A stretch of DNA of 64,000 bases from Clostridiales bacterium 38-18 (GCA_001897605.1 MKTL01000006.1:163780-227779); one strand, 5' to 3'. Positions 53,059 through 62,498 are shown, counted from the first letter of the stretch. The notes: generated from the letters alone by a model not told the origin. A program made the numbers and translations.

Positions 53059-54144
53059 ATGAACGTCGTACTCAATAATATAGGAAAGAAATATGAAGGC
53101 AGAGAGGCTTTCACTTTAAAAAACATTAATTTAGAGATAGATGACAAAGATTTTTGTGTTATACTAGGACCATCGGGGTGTGGTAAGACGACCTTACTTC
53201 GCATGATTGCAGGGTTAAACTCAATAACAGAAGGTGATTTGTTATTTGATAATAAACGTATGAATAAGGTGCCCTCTAAAGATAGAGACATCGCAATGGT
53301 GTTTCAATCTTATGCACTTTATCCTCATATGACCGTTTATGACAATATGGCATTTTCTCTTTCTATGAGAAAAGAAAGAAAAAACATTATTCACGATCGT
53401 GTTATGGAAGCTGCTGAGCTTTTACAAATTAAAGAATACCTTTATTCTAAGCCATCAGATATTTCTGGTGGTCAGAGACAACGTGTTGCATTAGGTAGAG
53501 CAATGGTTCGTAAACCTAGTGTTTTCTTGATGGATGAGCCTTTATCAAATCTTGATGCAAAGCTAAGAGAGCACATGCGTGTTGAATTGGTTCGACTCCA
53601 CAAGGCTTTAGGAACGACCTCGATCTATGTTACACATGACCAAACAGAAGCGATGACCATGGCTACAAAAATCGTGTTAATGAACGATGGTAAAATTCAG
53701 CAGGCAGGGAAGCCAGACGAGTTTTATAACCGCCCAGCGAATATCTTTGTTGCGAAGTTCATTGGTTCGCCAACGATGAACATCATTGATGGACAAATGG
53801 TCAAAGGTAAGTTTGTTGCAAATCACGGATTAATCACTATAACGCCAAGTAAGCAAGATGCAAAATCACTTGAAGCATTTGAAGGTAAACCAGTTTCAGT
53901 TGGTATTAGACCTGAACGCTTTGAAAGTGGTGGCGAGTTTGGCGATACCTTTAGTGCAACTATAGAAGTCGTAGAGATGCTAGGGAAAGAAAAAATTCTG
54001 TATGCAAAGCTTGAAAACGGCTCTGAAATTATTATTTCGACGCCGGGTCACTACAAATATGCAGTAGATGAAGAACATAATTTCGGATTTGACGTGGAAG
54101 CAATTCATTTCTTTGATACAGAAACCGGATTAAGAATCAATTAG
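53059..54144 (+). CDS. MsmX/MalK/UgpC-type ABC ATPase
   Basis: A 361-residue ATPase for CUT1 sugar importers. Walker A GPSGCGKTT, Q-loop VFQSYALYP, signature ISGGQRQR, Walker B VFLMDEPLSNLD and switch His in VTHDQTEA are intact. A C-terminal OB-fold regulatory domain (about 240-361) follows (VGIRPERF). AGGAGG precedes the ATG. Being encoded with its permeases suggests a dedicated ATPase, though MsmX types in Gram-positives can energise several importers. Confidence 0.94.
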   Translation: MNVVLNNIGKKYEGREAFTLKNINLEIDDKDFCVILGPSGCGKTTLLRMIAGLNSITEGDLLFDNKRMNKVPSKDRDIAMVFQSYALYPHMTVYDNMAFSLSMRKERKNIIHDRVMEAAELLQIKEYLYSKPSDISGGQRQRVALGRAMVRKPSVFLMDEPLSNLDAKLREHMRVELVRLHKALGTTSIYVTHDQTEAMTMATKIVLMNDGKIQQAGKPDEFYNRPANIFVAKFIGSPTMNIIDGQMVKGKFVANHGLITITPSKQDAKSLEAFEGKPVSVGIRPERFESGGEFGDTFSATIEVVEMLGKEKILYAKLENGSEIIISTPGHYKYAVDEEHNFGFDVEAIHFFDTETGLRIN

Positions 54145-54194
54145 TTATAAAATCATTTAGTTATAAAATCTTTGAATAAGGATGTGATTATTAT

Positions 54195-55193
54195 ATGGCA
54201 GTAACAATCAAGGATGTAGCTAAGCTCGCAAATGTTTCTCCTTCAACGGTCTCACGGGTGATTTCAAAAAGCCCACGAATAAGTGAAGCGACAAAAAAAA
54301 TCGTCTATGATGCAATGGATGAACTGAAGTATAAACCAAATGCAATTGCAAGAAACTTGGCAAATGCTTCTACAAAAACGCTCGGGCTAATCATACCAAA
54401 TCAAGATGAAAACCTTTTTAAAAATCCATTCTTTATTCAAGCGATGCGTGGCATTAGCATATACGCACAAAAGAAAAACTATAAAATTATGTTCAACTAT
54501 GGTGCAAGTCCTGAGGACGAGCTAAACTTTGTCCATGAATTTGTTAATTCAAAGTGGGTTGATGGGATTATTCTTTTAACGGCATATGAAAATGATATGT
54601 GTATCGATTATCTTAATCGTGAATCGTTTCCATTTGTCGTAGTGGGTAGACCTTATAATATCCATGATATTATGTGGGTCGACAACGATAATTTTCAGGC
54701 GACCTATAACTTGGTGAATAACTTAATCCAAAGAGGCTGTCAAGACATCGCCTTTATAGGTGGCCCTCAAAAATATATCTTTTCTAAAGATCGTTTGGAA
54801 GGGTATAAGCGTTCACTTGAGCTTCGCAATCTCAATCTAAGGGATAAGTTGGTTATTGAAGCGAAGGATTTTACAGAGCAGGACGGCTATAATGCTATGG
54901 CCCAAATTTGTTCTATAAAAGTACCGCATGCCGTCGTTACAACGGATGACCTTTTAGGGTTTGGTGTTTTGAACTATGTAAGAGAGCATCAGCTTAATGT
55001 TAAGGTAACCGGCTTTAACAATATTCCTCTTTCTGAGTATCAAATACCTTCTTTAACTTCAGTAGATATTAAAGCTGAGGATTTAGGATACAACGCTGCA
55101 AAGCTTTTGATTAAGCATTTAGAAGGGATTGACAATCCAGTGAATCATTATATAGTTGGTACTGAGTTAATTGAGAGAGAATCAACTAAATAG
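54195..55193 (+). CDS. LacI-family repressor (MalR-like)
   Basis: A 332-residue regulator. N-terminal helix-turn-helix and hinge TIKDVAKLANVSPSTVSRVI ... KPNAIARNLA, then a periplasmic-binding-protein-like effector domain (KTLGLIIPN, VDGIILLTA, GFNNIPLSEY, IPSLTSVDI). The hinge and HTH match MalR-type repressors that bind dyads with a central CG. Its targets are probably the two such dyads at 47.87 and 47.99 kb. The upstream gap holds a 14-bp direct duplication (TTAGTTATAAAATC at 54141 and 54157). Last gene of the importer operon. Confidence 0.92.
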   Translation: MAVTIKDVAKLANVSPSTVSRVISKSPRISEATKKIVYDAMDELKYKPNAIARNLANASTKTLGLIIPNQDENLFKNPFFIQAMRGISIYAQKKNYKIMFNYGASPEDELNFVHEFVNSKWVDGIILLTAYENDMCIDYLNRESFPFVVVGRPYNIHDIMWVDNDNFQATYNLVNNLIQRGCQDIAFIGGPQKYIFSKDRLEGYKRSLELRNLNLRDKLVIEAKDFTEQDGYNAMAQICSIKVPHAVVTTDDLLGFGVLNYVREHQLNVKVTGFNNIPLSEYQIPSLTSVDIKAEDLGYNAAKLLIKHLEGIDNPVNHYIVGTELIERESTK

Positions 55194-55263
55194 AGTAAGA
55201 TTATACATTAATCGATGGAAATTGAATGTAAAATTTTATTCCAAGCAAAATTGTGGTAAATAA

Positions 55264-55293
55264 AAAAGTTGAGGAGATGTTTCCTCAACTTTT
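55264..55293. terminator. Bidirectional terminator between the LacI gene and csoR
   Basis: AAAAGTTGAGGA (55264-55275) pairs perfectly with TCCTCAACTTTT (55282-55293). T-rich tails lie on both sides, so it serves both convergent operons. Confidence 0.9.
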
Positions 55294-55317
55294 CATTTTG
55301 TGATTCAAAATTTATAT

Positions 55318-55620
55318 TTATCCGCGTTTCATTAGCTTTTCTAATGTTAGCATAAATTCATCTACAACCTCTGGCTCACCATCTTGGATACGATCGATGA
55401 CGCAAGTCTTGATGTGTCTTTCTAAAATAACCCTTGAAAGCGCATTTAATGCAGATTGAGCTGCTGCTATCTGATTAAGAATGTCATCACAGTACACATC
55501 CTTTTCAAGCATCCCTTTAATGCCTCGAATTTGACCTTCAATTCTAGAACACCTATTAGAAAGAGATTTTACCTCGTCCTCGGAACGATGTGTGGTTCTG
55601 TTACAGTTACACTCAGACAT
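55318..55620 (-). CDS. csoR: Copper-sensing repressor CsoR
   Basis: A 100-residue all-helical repressor of the CsoR/RcnR family. The Cu(I) ligand set Cys-His-Cys is present: C44 (VYCDD), H69 and C73 (ERHIKTC). Arg residues of helix 1-2 (NRCSRIEGQIRGI) contact DNA. An additional Cys/His-bearing N-terminus (SECNCNRTTHR) is notable and could bind metal. Cu(I) binding releases the operator. GAGGTG precedes the ATG, which overlaps the copA stop by 8 bases, so repressor and pump are made from one message. Confidence 0.93.
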   Translation of the reverse strand: MSECNCNRTTHRSEDEVKSLSNRCSRIEGQIRGIKGMLEKDVYCDDILNQIAAAQSALNALSRVILERHIKTCVIDRIQDGEPEVVDEFMLTLEKLMKRG

Positions 55621-58084
55621 TTATTTCACCTCTCGTTTTAAATGATTTTAATCGTAATGCATTGGTTAATACGGATACTGAACTCATTGACATTGCAGCT
55701 GCAGCGATAACAGGGTTGAGCAGTGGACCACCAAATAAGTAGAGAACACCAGCAGCTACAGGAATGCCGATTACATTATAGATAAACGCCCAGAACAGAT
55801 TCTGCTTAATGTTTCTAATGGTTGCTCTACTGAGTGCAATCGCATTAACGACATCAAACAAATTGTTTTTCATCAATACAATATCTGCTGATGCCATTGC
55901 TACGTCAGTTCCTGATCCAATAGCGATACCAACATGTGATTGAGCAAGAGCTGGCGCATCGTTGATGCCATCACCAACCATTGCGACAATTTTACCTTCA
56001 GCTTGTAGTTTTTTTACAGCTTCAGATTTCTCACCTGGTAAAACCTCAGCGACAACTTCGTCAATACCAGCCATTTTGGCGATTGCTAAAGCAGTTTGCT
56101 TATGGTCACCCGTAATCATCATCGTCTTGATGCCCATATCGTGTAGCTTTTTAACAGCAGCTTTTGATTCTGGTTTAATGACATCAGCAACAGCAATAAT
56201 ACCAGCCATTTGCCCTTCGATGTTCAATAATACAGGTGTTTTTCCTTCGCTAGCAAATCTTAGTAGATCTTTCTCATACGTACTAGATGATGCGTCGGAG
56301 TGGTTCTTTATCAGTTTTTCATTACCGAGTAATACTTTTTTTCCATCAACTTCAGCGATAATTCCATGTCCTGAAATCTCATCAAAAGTAGAGAAGGTGA
56401 GCAAGTCAATTTGTGCTTGTTTTGCTCTAAGTGTTATTGCTTGTGCGATTGGATGTTCGCTACCGTACTCTAGTGAAGCTGAATATTTTAAGAGTGTTTC
56501 AATATCGTAATTACCGTAAGGTAGTACATCAGTAACTTCTGGTTTACCAGTCGTTAACGTTCCCGTTTTATCAAACAAAATAGTATTCACTTTATGAGCC
56601 GTCTCTAAAGCTTCACCACTTTTTACAAGTACGCCAAGTTCTGCACCTTTACCAGTACCTACCATTATCGCTGTTGGTGTTGCAAGTCCAAGTGCACATG
56701 GACATGCGATTACTAAAATTGCGATAAATACTTTTAAGACGAATACGATATCTTGACCTGCCAATGCCCATGCAATTGCAGATAATACAGCTATAACAAA
56801 TACAATAGGAACAAAATAAGCTGAGATAACATCTGCCATCCTCGCGATAGGTGCTTTCGTTCCTTGAGCTTCTTCAACGAGTTTGATAATTTGAGCAAGT
56901 GCTGTTTGATCGCCAACTTTAGTTGCTTTGTACTTGATCACACCTGATTTGTTGATACTAGCACCATATACTGAATCGCCAGCTTTTTTATCGATTGGCA
57001 TACTTTCACCAGTTAACATAGATTCGTCTATCGTCGTGTAACCATCGACAATTTCACCATCAACTGCAATTTTACTACCTGGTTTTGAGAGAACAACATC
57101 GCCAATTTCAATTTCTTCAACTGGCATTTCAACTTCTTTACCTTCAATGATGACAATTGCAGTTCGTGGTGCAAGTCCCATCAATTTCTTAATTGCATCA
57201 GAAGTTTTACCTTTAGAGATCGCTTCCAATGTTTTACCAAGAAGGATTAATGTTAAAATGACACCCGCACTTTCAAAATACATATGTTCTACTGCCATAT
57301 GATCACCAGAAATGATTTGTAAAACAGAAAATCCACTATACAGTAACGCAGCGGTTGTACCTATAGCAATCAAGGAATCCATATTAGGTGACCGATGCCA
57401 GATTTGGCGATAACCGACGACGTAAAATCTCCTACCTGCCCAAACGATTGGGATGACTAAGAATATTTGTATGATCGCATAAATAAGTGGCTGTTCCATA
57501 GGTGAAATCATATTAGGAAAAGGCAGACCGATCATTGGCGCCATAGCGATATAAAATAATGGAACTGCAAATATCGCTGCAAGCTTGAGTTTGAAAATCA
57601 TGCCCTTAATTTCTTTTTCTTTCTTTTCTTGATCTTCATCAACATTGCGTTTAAATGCAACTTCCTTAGGTGTATAGCCTAGTTTAATGATAGTGTCCTT
57701 GATTTCAGAGATTCTGATTTGTTCTGGATCATAGCTAATAGATGCGACTTCAGTCGCTAGATTGACACTGATTTTAGCCACACCAGGATGTTTGCTCAGT
57801 TTTCTTTCAATAGCAGCAGAACAAGATGCACAGGTCATACCGTCAATCGGCAATAAAATTTCCTTTTCAGACTCGTGTTTTTCTGCTTCATAACCAGCTT
57901 TTTTAACAGAAGCAATGATATCGTCTGGCGTCATTTTATTTTCATCATATTGAATGGTTAATTTTTCAGTAGATAAATTAACGACTGATGTATCAACGCC
58001 ATCTAATTTTTTTGTGACTCTTTCGACAGCTGCTGAGCAGGCTGCACATGTCATACCCTTAATGTCATATATTTCAGTTCTCAT
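55613..58084 (-). CDS. copA: Cu(I)-exporting P1B-type ATPase CopA
   Basis: An 823-residue copper pump. Two N-terminal heavy-metal domains carry GMTCAAC (C13, C16) and GMTCASC (C85, C88). Eight membrane helices follow, with the transport site IACPCALG in the sixth, and cytoplasmic parts with TGES, DKTGTLTTG (phosphorylated Asp), SEHPIAQA and GDGINDAPAL. Length is normal. The start is the ATG at 58084 after AAAGGAG; the open frame runs 26 codons further but those lie over the operator. Cu(I) is exported at ATP cost, giving copper resistance. Confidence 0.96.
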   Translation of the reverse strand: MRTEIYDIKGMTCAACSAAVERVTKKLDGVDTSVVNLSTEKLTIQYDENKMTPDDIIASVKKAGYEAEKHESEKEILLPIDGMTCASCSAAIERKLSKHPGVAKISVNLATEVASISYDPEQIRISEIKDTIIKLGYTPKEVAFKRNVDEDQEKKEKEIKGMIFKLKLAAIFAVPLFYIAMAPMIGLPFPNMISPMEQPLIYAIIQIFLVIPIVWAGRRFYVVGYRQIWHRSPNMDSLIAIGTTAALLYSGFSVLQIISGDHMAVEHMYFESAGVILTLILLGKTLEAISKGKTSDAIKKLMGLAPRTAIVIIEGKEVEMPVEEIEIGDVVLSKPGSKIAVDGEIVDGYTTIDESMLTGESMPIDKKAGDSVYGASINKSGVIKYKATKVGDQTALAQIIKLVEEAQGTKAPIARMADVISAYFVPIVFVIAVLSAIAWALAGQDIVFVLKVFIAILVIACPCALGLATPTAIMVGTGKGAELGVLVKSGEALETAHKVNTILFDKTGTLTTGKPEVTDVLPYGNYDIETLLKYSASLEYGSEHPIAQAITLRAKQAQIDLLTFSTFDEISGHGIIAEVDGKKVLLGNEKLIKNHSDASSSTYEKDLLRFASEGKTPVLLNIEGQMAGIIAVADVIKPESKAAVKKLHDMGIKTMMITGDHKQTALAIAKMAGIDEVVAEVLPGEKSEAVKKLQAEGKIVAMVGDGINDAPALAQSHVGIAIGSGTDVAMASADIVLMKNNLFDVVNAIALSRATIRNIKQNLFWAFIYNVIGIPVAAGVLYLFGGPLLNPVIAAAAMSMSSVSVLTNALRLKSFKTRGEINV

Positions 58085-58122
58085 AAAATCTCCTTTTTTT
58101 ACGGAAAAGTTTTGCCTACAAC

Positions 58123-58178
58123 ATACCCCCAAGGGGTATCTATAACAATAATATACCCCCAAGGGGTATAAAAGTCAA
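58123..58178 (-). promoter_or_regulatory. copA promoter with two CsoR operators
   Basis: On the minus strand TTGACT (58178-58173), 17 bases, TATATT (58155-58150). The perfect 17-bp dyad ATACCCCcAaGGGGTAT occurs twice: 58153-58169, filling the spacer between -35 and -10, and 58123-58139, downstream of the transcription start. They are exactly 30 bp apart. The sequence is the known CsoR operator type. Confidence 0.92.
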
Positions 58179-58286
58179 GTGAGATCTTATAGATTTAATA
58201 AAATTTAATCCTTCTGTCATTGTAAATAGAAGACGTTTATAATATCATATTACTAGCGTATAAAACTATTGCTCAAGAGGTGTAAA

Positions 58287-58964
58287 ATGAATCGATTAGC
58301 GATTAAAATTAAAGAAGCAAGATTGAAAGCAAAAATGACTGAGAAGGACCTTGCAAAGGCGATTGGTCAAAATATAAATTATATCATCCAAGTGGAATCA
58401 GGAAAGAAAATTATCAATGAGCAGGTTGCTGAGCAAATCCTCAAAACACTGGGTGAGAAGATGGAGAATTTTCAGGATGTACCATCAGAGCCAGTAAAAC
58501 CTAAAGTAATGCCTGCTACAGCAGTAAAAAAAACACAAGAGCCACCACAAAAGGCGATTACGCCTACAGGTAGATGGGCAGACGCTCTTTCTGGTGTGGT
58601 GAGAAATTATGATATCACAGATGAGAATGGTAAAGTCCTTGGACAAAAAGAGCATTCAATCATAAGTAAAAAAGTGGATCAGATTCCATACGATAAGGTC
58701 TTTTTCGTACAGCTGACCGAGTATGCGCTCAATCAACATCATATTTATCTAAAAGACATCATTAGCTTTGTTTCCTGTGAAGCCTTTAGTAGCAATGGTA
58801 TCTATTATTTACAACTCAATCAAAAGAAAATGATTCGCTATGTAGAAAAGACAAGCAATAAAACGGCTATTGTATCTACAGGAAAGTCTGAAAATGAAGT
58901 AAATGTAGAGTTAGCTGATGTTAAGTTTATAGGTAAAGCGGTTAAGGTAGAGCGATATCTGTAA
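58287..58964 (+). CDS. XRE-family helix-turn-helix protein
   Basis: A 225-residue protein. Residues 1-60 are an XRE/Cro-type HTH (IKEARLKAKMTEKDLAKAIGQNINYIIQVESGKK). A Pro/Lys/Thr-rich linker (67-97) leads to a beta-rich C-terminal domain (TGRWADALSGVVRNYDI ... VKFIGKAVKVERYL). The ending resembles the S24/LexA-CI dimerisation fold, but I see no clear Ser-Lys catalytic pair, so that is tentative. AGAGGTG fits the ATG at 58287. It is separated from the MBOAT gene by a terminator and diverges from copA. Confidence 0.75.
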   Translation: MNRLAIKIKEARLKAKMTEKDLAKAIGQNINYIIQVESGKKIINEQVAEQILKTLGEKMENFQDVPSEPVKPKVMPATAVKKTQEPPQKAITPTGRWADALSGVVRNYDITDENGKVLGQKEHSIISKKVDQIPYDKVFFVQLTEYALNQHHIYLKDIISFVSCEAFSSNGIYYLQLNQKKMIRYVEKTSNKTAIVSTGKSENEVNVELADVKFIGKAVKVERYL

Positions 58965-59029
58965 ATCAGTAATCGATAAATTAGTTATAAATAATTCACA
59001 TAAAGAAGGAATAACTCATCTAGATTCTC

Positions 59030-59055
59030 AATACAGCGCTAAGCTGTATTTTTTC
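59030..59055 (+). terminator. Terminator after the XRE gene
   Basis: AATACAGC (59030-59037) pairs with GCTGTATT (59043-59050), followed by TTTTTCTG. Confidence 0.85.
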
Positions 59056-59101
59056 TGAAAATAGTTCAGTGTTTCTATATGAGATTATGAAAGGGTTTAT
59101 T

Positions 59102-60520
59102 ATGATATTTTCATCGTATAGTTTTTTATTGTTTTTAGTAATCGTATTTGCAGGGTATTATGCACTGAATTATTTTGAGAAAAAGACATTATCCAAAGTA
59201 TGGTTGGTAGGTGCTTCCTTTTATTTTTACGCACAGGGGAGTATGCGTTTTCTACCTTTCTTTGTGTTCACTGTTTTTTTTAACTACTTTATCGGTACAG
59301 GGCTCGTTAGAGCAGAGAGTGTTGCCAAAAGACGGGTTCTATTTGCTTTAGGCTTATTGGAAAATCTAGCTTTACTCGGTTATTTTAAGTATGCAGATTT
59401 CTTCCTTGAGAATGTTAATTTTGTACTTGGAAAACAGATCACTTTGATTCATCTGGCGCTACCGATTGGGATATCGTTTTTCACATTTCAACTCATTGCT
59501 TATATTGTCGATTGTTATCGAGGAGAGACACAAGAGTATTCACTGATCAACTATCTACTATTTATTACTTTCTTTCCACAGTTGATCGTCGGTCCAATCA
59601 TCCATCACAAGGACGTCGTTCCTCAGTTTGAAAATCCAAGTAATCAAAGATTCATTAAAGAGAATATTATGCTGGGCTTATTTGTGTTTGCTATAGGATG
59701 TACGAAGAAAGTCATGCTAGCAGACCCACTGACCCACTTTGCTCAAAGCTATTTTAGCAATGTTCATGAGGGTGGCTTATTTATGGCGCTCTTTTCATCG
59801 CTTTCCTATACTTTTTCATATTATTTTGATTTATCAGGCTATGCTGATATGGCGATTGGTCTGGGATTGTTTTTTAATATTAATTTACCACAAAACTTTG
59901 ACTCCCCATATAAATCACGTAATTTTAGAGATTATTGGCGTCGCTGGCATATGTCACTTTCCAAGTTCCTATCCGATTATGTCTTTCGATCGGTTTATAA
60001 AAAGGGAAGTGGTTCGGTAAGGTTTTACGCTGCGGTAATGGCGACGTTCTTGGTTTCAGGATTTTGGCATGGCGCAGGCTGGCGATTTGTTTTATGGGGC
60101 GGCATCAACGGTATCTTCGTTTGTATGGCACATTTTATGACCAGAAGAAAATGGTCATTGCCGACGCCAATCGCATGGGGATTGACTTTTATCGGTATCG
60201 TTGGAACCCGTATTATTTTCGTTTCTGGTTCGCTTAAGGATGCGATTCACGTGATGAAAACCATCGTCGATCTTTCAGTGTTTAACGGCTGGGCAAAAAC
60301 TGCGATTTTGGCTGAGCTGGGTCAATTTTTAATCGACAATATCTATATCATGGCACTATTAGCGGTCAGCATGTTTATTGCATTTTTCTTTAAAAATACG
60401 AGAGAAATTACAGAGAAGTTTGACAGCTCTTACAAATACGCTTTTATTACAGGCGTATTGATCGTCTTGTCACTGTTTCAGATGTCCAACGTGGCAGACT
60501 TCTTGTACTTTCAGTTTTAA
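59102..60520 (+). CDS. MBOAT-family membrane O-acyltransferase (AlgI/DltB-like)
   Basis: A 472-residue polytopic acyltransferase. Family features: NYFIGTGL, LPIGISFFTFQLIAYIVDCYRG (about 118-140), FFPQLIVGPIIHH, FNINLPQNFDSPYKSRNFRDYWRRWHMSLSKFL region and the catalytic His in SGFWHGAGW. Such proteins pass an acyl (usually acetyl) group across the membrane to a partner that transfers it to an extracellular polymer (alginate, peptidoglycan, teichoic acids). AAAGGG sets the ATG at 59102; the frame is open 11 codons upstream from a GTG. The next gene starts 12 bases after the stop and encodes the likely partner. Confidence 0.92.
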   Translation: MIFSSYSFLLFLVIVFAGYYALNYFEKKTLSKVWLVGASFYFYAQGSMRFLPFFVFTVFFNYFIGTGLVRAESVAKRRVLFALGLLENLALLGYFKYADFFLENVNFVLGKQITLIHLALPIGISFFTFQLIAYIVDCYRGETQEYSLINYLLFITFFPQLIVGPIIHHKDVVPQFENPSNQRFIKENIMLGLFVFAIGCTKKVMLADPLTHFAQSYFSNVHEGGLFMALFSSLSYTFSYYFDLSGYADMAIGLGLFFNINLPQNFDSPYKSRNFRDYWRRWHMSLSKFLSDYVFRSVYKKGSGSVRFYAAVMATFLVSGFWHGAGWRFVLWGGINGIFVCMAHFMTRRKWSLPTPIAWGLTFIGIVGTRIIFVSGSLKDAIHVMKTIVDLSVFNGWAKTAILAELGQFLIDNIYIMALLAVSMFIAFFFKNTREITEKFDSSYKYAFITGVLIVLSLFQMSNVADFLYFQF

Positions 60521-60532
60521 AGAGGAGGCATT

Positions 60533-62353
60533 ATGAAACCGTTTAAATGGGTAAAATTTTTAATAATCGGACTTGTATTTTGTACCTTAATGCTTTTTGC
60601 ATTTAATATCATCGTCGATCCATTTGGTGTTTTCGGTGATCGCTTTATCAAATTCTTTGCATATGATATGAACAATAATCCGAGAGTTGCGAAAATCGCT
60701 TATCTCGATCAGCATCATGATGAGTATGATTCTTATGTAATAGGAGGATCGAAATCAAGCTCATTATCGCCAGAAAAGCTCAATCAGTATTTTGAAGGCG
60801 CTTCGTTTTATAATATGATGATGTATGGCGGCGATTTTTATGATTATGAACAAACCGTTCACTACTTGGTAGAGAACTATGAAGTGAAAAATATCATCGT
60901 TCATATGAGTATGCAGGAAATTGATCACTACAACCAATCGCCACGTAACATCAACACAGAGTTAAGTGGCAAGGTATTAGGAGAATCATCAATCAAATAC
61001 TATACCAAATATCTGACATTAAATCTTGAACATGGCTTTAAGAAGATAGCGGGTTTAATACAAAGAACTCAAAATCCTATGGCATATGCAACCTTTGTCC
61101 CTGAGCTAGGGGTTTATAATAAAAGCGTTAGAGACAGTGAGGATTTAGGTACTTTAGAAGATTTCTTGGTTAAGTATCCTGAATTTAACGAGCCGTTGTG
61201 GCCACTATACGGAACTGCTATAGATGATAATGTCGCTGCACTCAAACGTATAAAGACGTATCTAGAAGAAAAAGGAATTAACTTTTACTTCGTGTCAGCG
61301 CCTACTTATTATAAAGAGATGGACCGCTATGAGACCGCAGACATTCAGAAGCTTTGGAGGGGTCTTGCCAGCGTTACTGATTTTTGGGATTTTACTGGCT
61401 ATACAGATTTTTCATACGATGCTAGAAATTTCTATGATAGAATGCATTACCGTAACACACTTGGAGATCTCATGGTGGAGACGATGTTTTCTGGTGAGCA
61501 GCCTGTAAGTGATTTTGGTTATTACACAACTTCTGAAAACGTTGAAGAAAGATTAATGAGCATGCTTTCAGGAAGGTTAGATGTGGAAGCAGGGGAGCCA
61601 GTTGCCGTGCCTATAGTGGTTTATCATCACTTACTACCTGAAGCGGACGGCAGTGATAATATAACTGTAGAAAAGTTCAAGCTAGATCTTGAAGCGTATA
61701 AGAATGCTGGATTTAATACGATTTTATATTCAGATTTGATCAATTATGTCTATGATGGGATTGCGCTTCCGGACAAACCGTTAATTATTTCATTTGATGA
61801 TGGCTATCTGAGCAACTATGAGCTGGCATATCCACTGCTAAAAGAGATGAATATGAAAGCAGTTATATCTATGATTGGCTGGTCGGTAGGACTCGACTAT
61901 GATGAAGCAAATGATCGACCGATTATACCTCACTTTACTTGGGATCAAGCCAAGGAAATGTCTGAATCTGGGGTGATCGAACTCCAGTCACACAGCTTTG
62001 ATCTACATGCACTTCAGAGTGACGAGGGGACAAGAGCTGGTGTTTTACAGCTTCAAGGAGAAGATGAACAGAGTTATATAAAGGTTTTTAAACAAGATAA
62101 TGAACAGTTTCAAGCTGAGATGATACAGAATGTCGAGCAAAGAGCGACCTTCTTTACGTATCCATATGGTTATTATAATGCCTTTACAGAAGGCTTATTA
62201 AAAAACCTTGGTTACTTCGGCAGTGTGACTGTAGATGAAGGGATTAACTTTATCGATCGCGATCCTAATTCACTCTTTGGACTTAAGAGAATTGATGCTG
62301 CGGGCTATCTTACGCCTGAAATGATCGTCGATAAAATATTACAATTCCATTAA
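60533..62353 (+). CDS. Fusion: SGNH/AlgX-DltD-like acyltransferase domain plus polysaccharide deacetylase
   Basis: A 606-residue protein with one N-terminal TM helix (about 8-28). The first extracytoplasmic part (30-340) looks like an SGNH-type O-acetylation partner: YVIGGSKSSSL with Ser73 as likely nucleophile and D302-x-x-H305 (DRMHYRN) as the acid/base pair. The second part (355-606) is a NodB-type deacetylase: IVVYHHLL, SFDDGY (D422, D423), ELQSHSFDLH (H487, H492) and FTYPYG (543-546). AGGAGG precedes the ATG. Coupled to MBOAT, it suggests one protein that both adds and removes acetyl groups, or deacetylates N-acetyl sugars while O-acylating others. Confidence 0.82.
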   Translation: MKPFKWVKFLIIGLVFCTLMLFAFNIIVDPFGVFGDRFIKFFAYDMNNNPRVAKIAYLDQHHDEYDSYVIGGSKSSSLSPEKLNQYFEGASFYNMMMYGGDFYDYEQTVHYLVENYEVKNIIVHMSMQEIDHYNQSPRNINTELSGKVLGESSIKYYTKYLTLNLEHGFKKIAGLIQRTQNPMAYATFVPELGVYNKSVRDSEDLGTLEDFLVKYPEFNEPLWPLYGTAIDDNVAALKRIKTYLEEKGINFYFVSAPTYYKEMDRYETADIQKLWRGLASVTDFWDFTGYTDFSYDARNFYDRMHYRNTLGDLMVETMFSGEQPVSDFGYYTTSENVEERLMSMLSGRLDVEAGEPVAVPIVVYHHLLPEADGSDNITVEKFKLDLEAYKNAGFNTILYSDLINYVYDGIALPDKPLIISFDDGYLSNYELAYPLLKEMNMKAVISMIGWSVGLDYDEANDRPIIPHFTWDQAKEMSESGVIELQSHSFDLHALQSDEGTRAGVLQLQGEDEQSYIKVFKQDNEQFQAEMIQNVEQRATFFTYPYGYYNAFTEGLLKNLGYFGSVTVDEGINFIDRDPNSLFGLKRIDAAGYLTPEMIVDKILQFH

Positions 62354-62358
62354 ATGGA

Positions 62359-62387
62359 TTGAAGAGAGATTCAACTTATGATATATT
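62359..62387 (+). promoter_or_regulatory. Promoter of the hflX leader
   Basis: TTGAAG (62359-62364), 17 bases, TATATT (62382-62387). Transcription would start near 62394, six bases before the ribosome site of the first leader ORF, the compact arrangement known from erm leaders. Confidence 0.55.
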
Positions 62388-62410
62388 TTAGTTATAAATG
62401 GAGGTGCAAG

Positions 62411-62461
62411 ATGAGATTACGTCAAAATAGCCAAGTTAAATTTAATAGTATTAAGGCCTAA
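62411..62461 (+). CDS. Leader peptide 1 (MRLR type) upstream of hflX
   Basis: A 16-codon ORF, MRLRQNSQVKFNSIKA, with a strong site GGAGGTG at 62400-62406 six bases before the ATG. MRLR is the minimal arrest sequence of ermDL-type leader peptides: macrolide-bound ribosomes stall at Arg-x-Arg. It is followed 37 bases later by an intrinsic terminator. The ORF is too short for statistical support, so the call rests on the ribosome site, the position and the motif. Confidence 0.65.
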   Translation: MRLRQNSQVKFNSIKA

Positions 62462-62498
62462 TGTAATCAAGTCAAACCGTTCATAAACTCGTTTTTTG

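Noticed and set aside
54141-54170. Direct repeat TTAGTTATAAAATC twice before the LacI gene
   Set aside because: A simple 16-bp tandem duplication that includes the preceding stop codon; no promoter or operator symmetry.
62370-62398. TTCAAC-17-TATAAA as the promoter of the hflX leader
   Set aside because: It would start transcription within the ribosome site of leader ORF 1; the overlapping TTGAAG-17-TATATT gives a sensible start.
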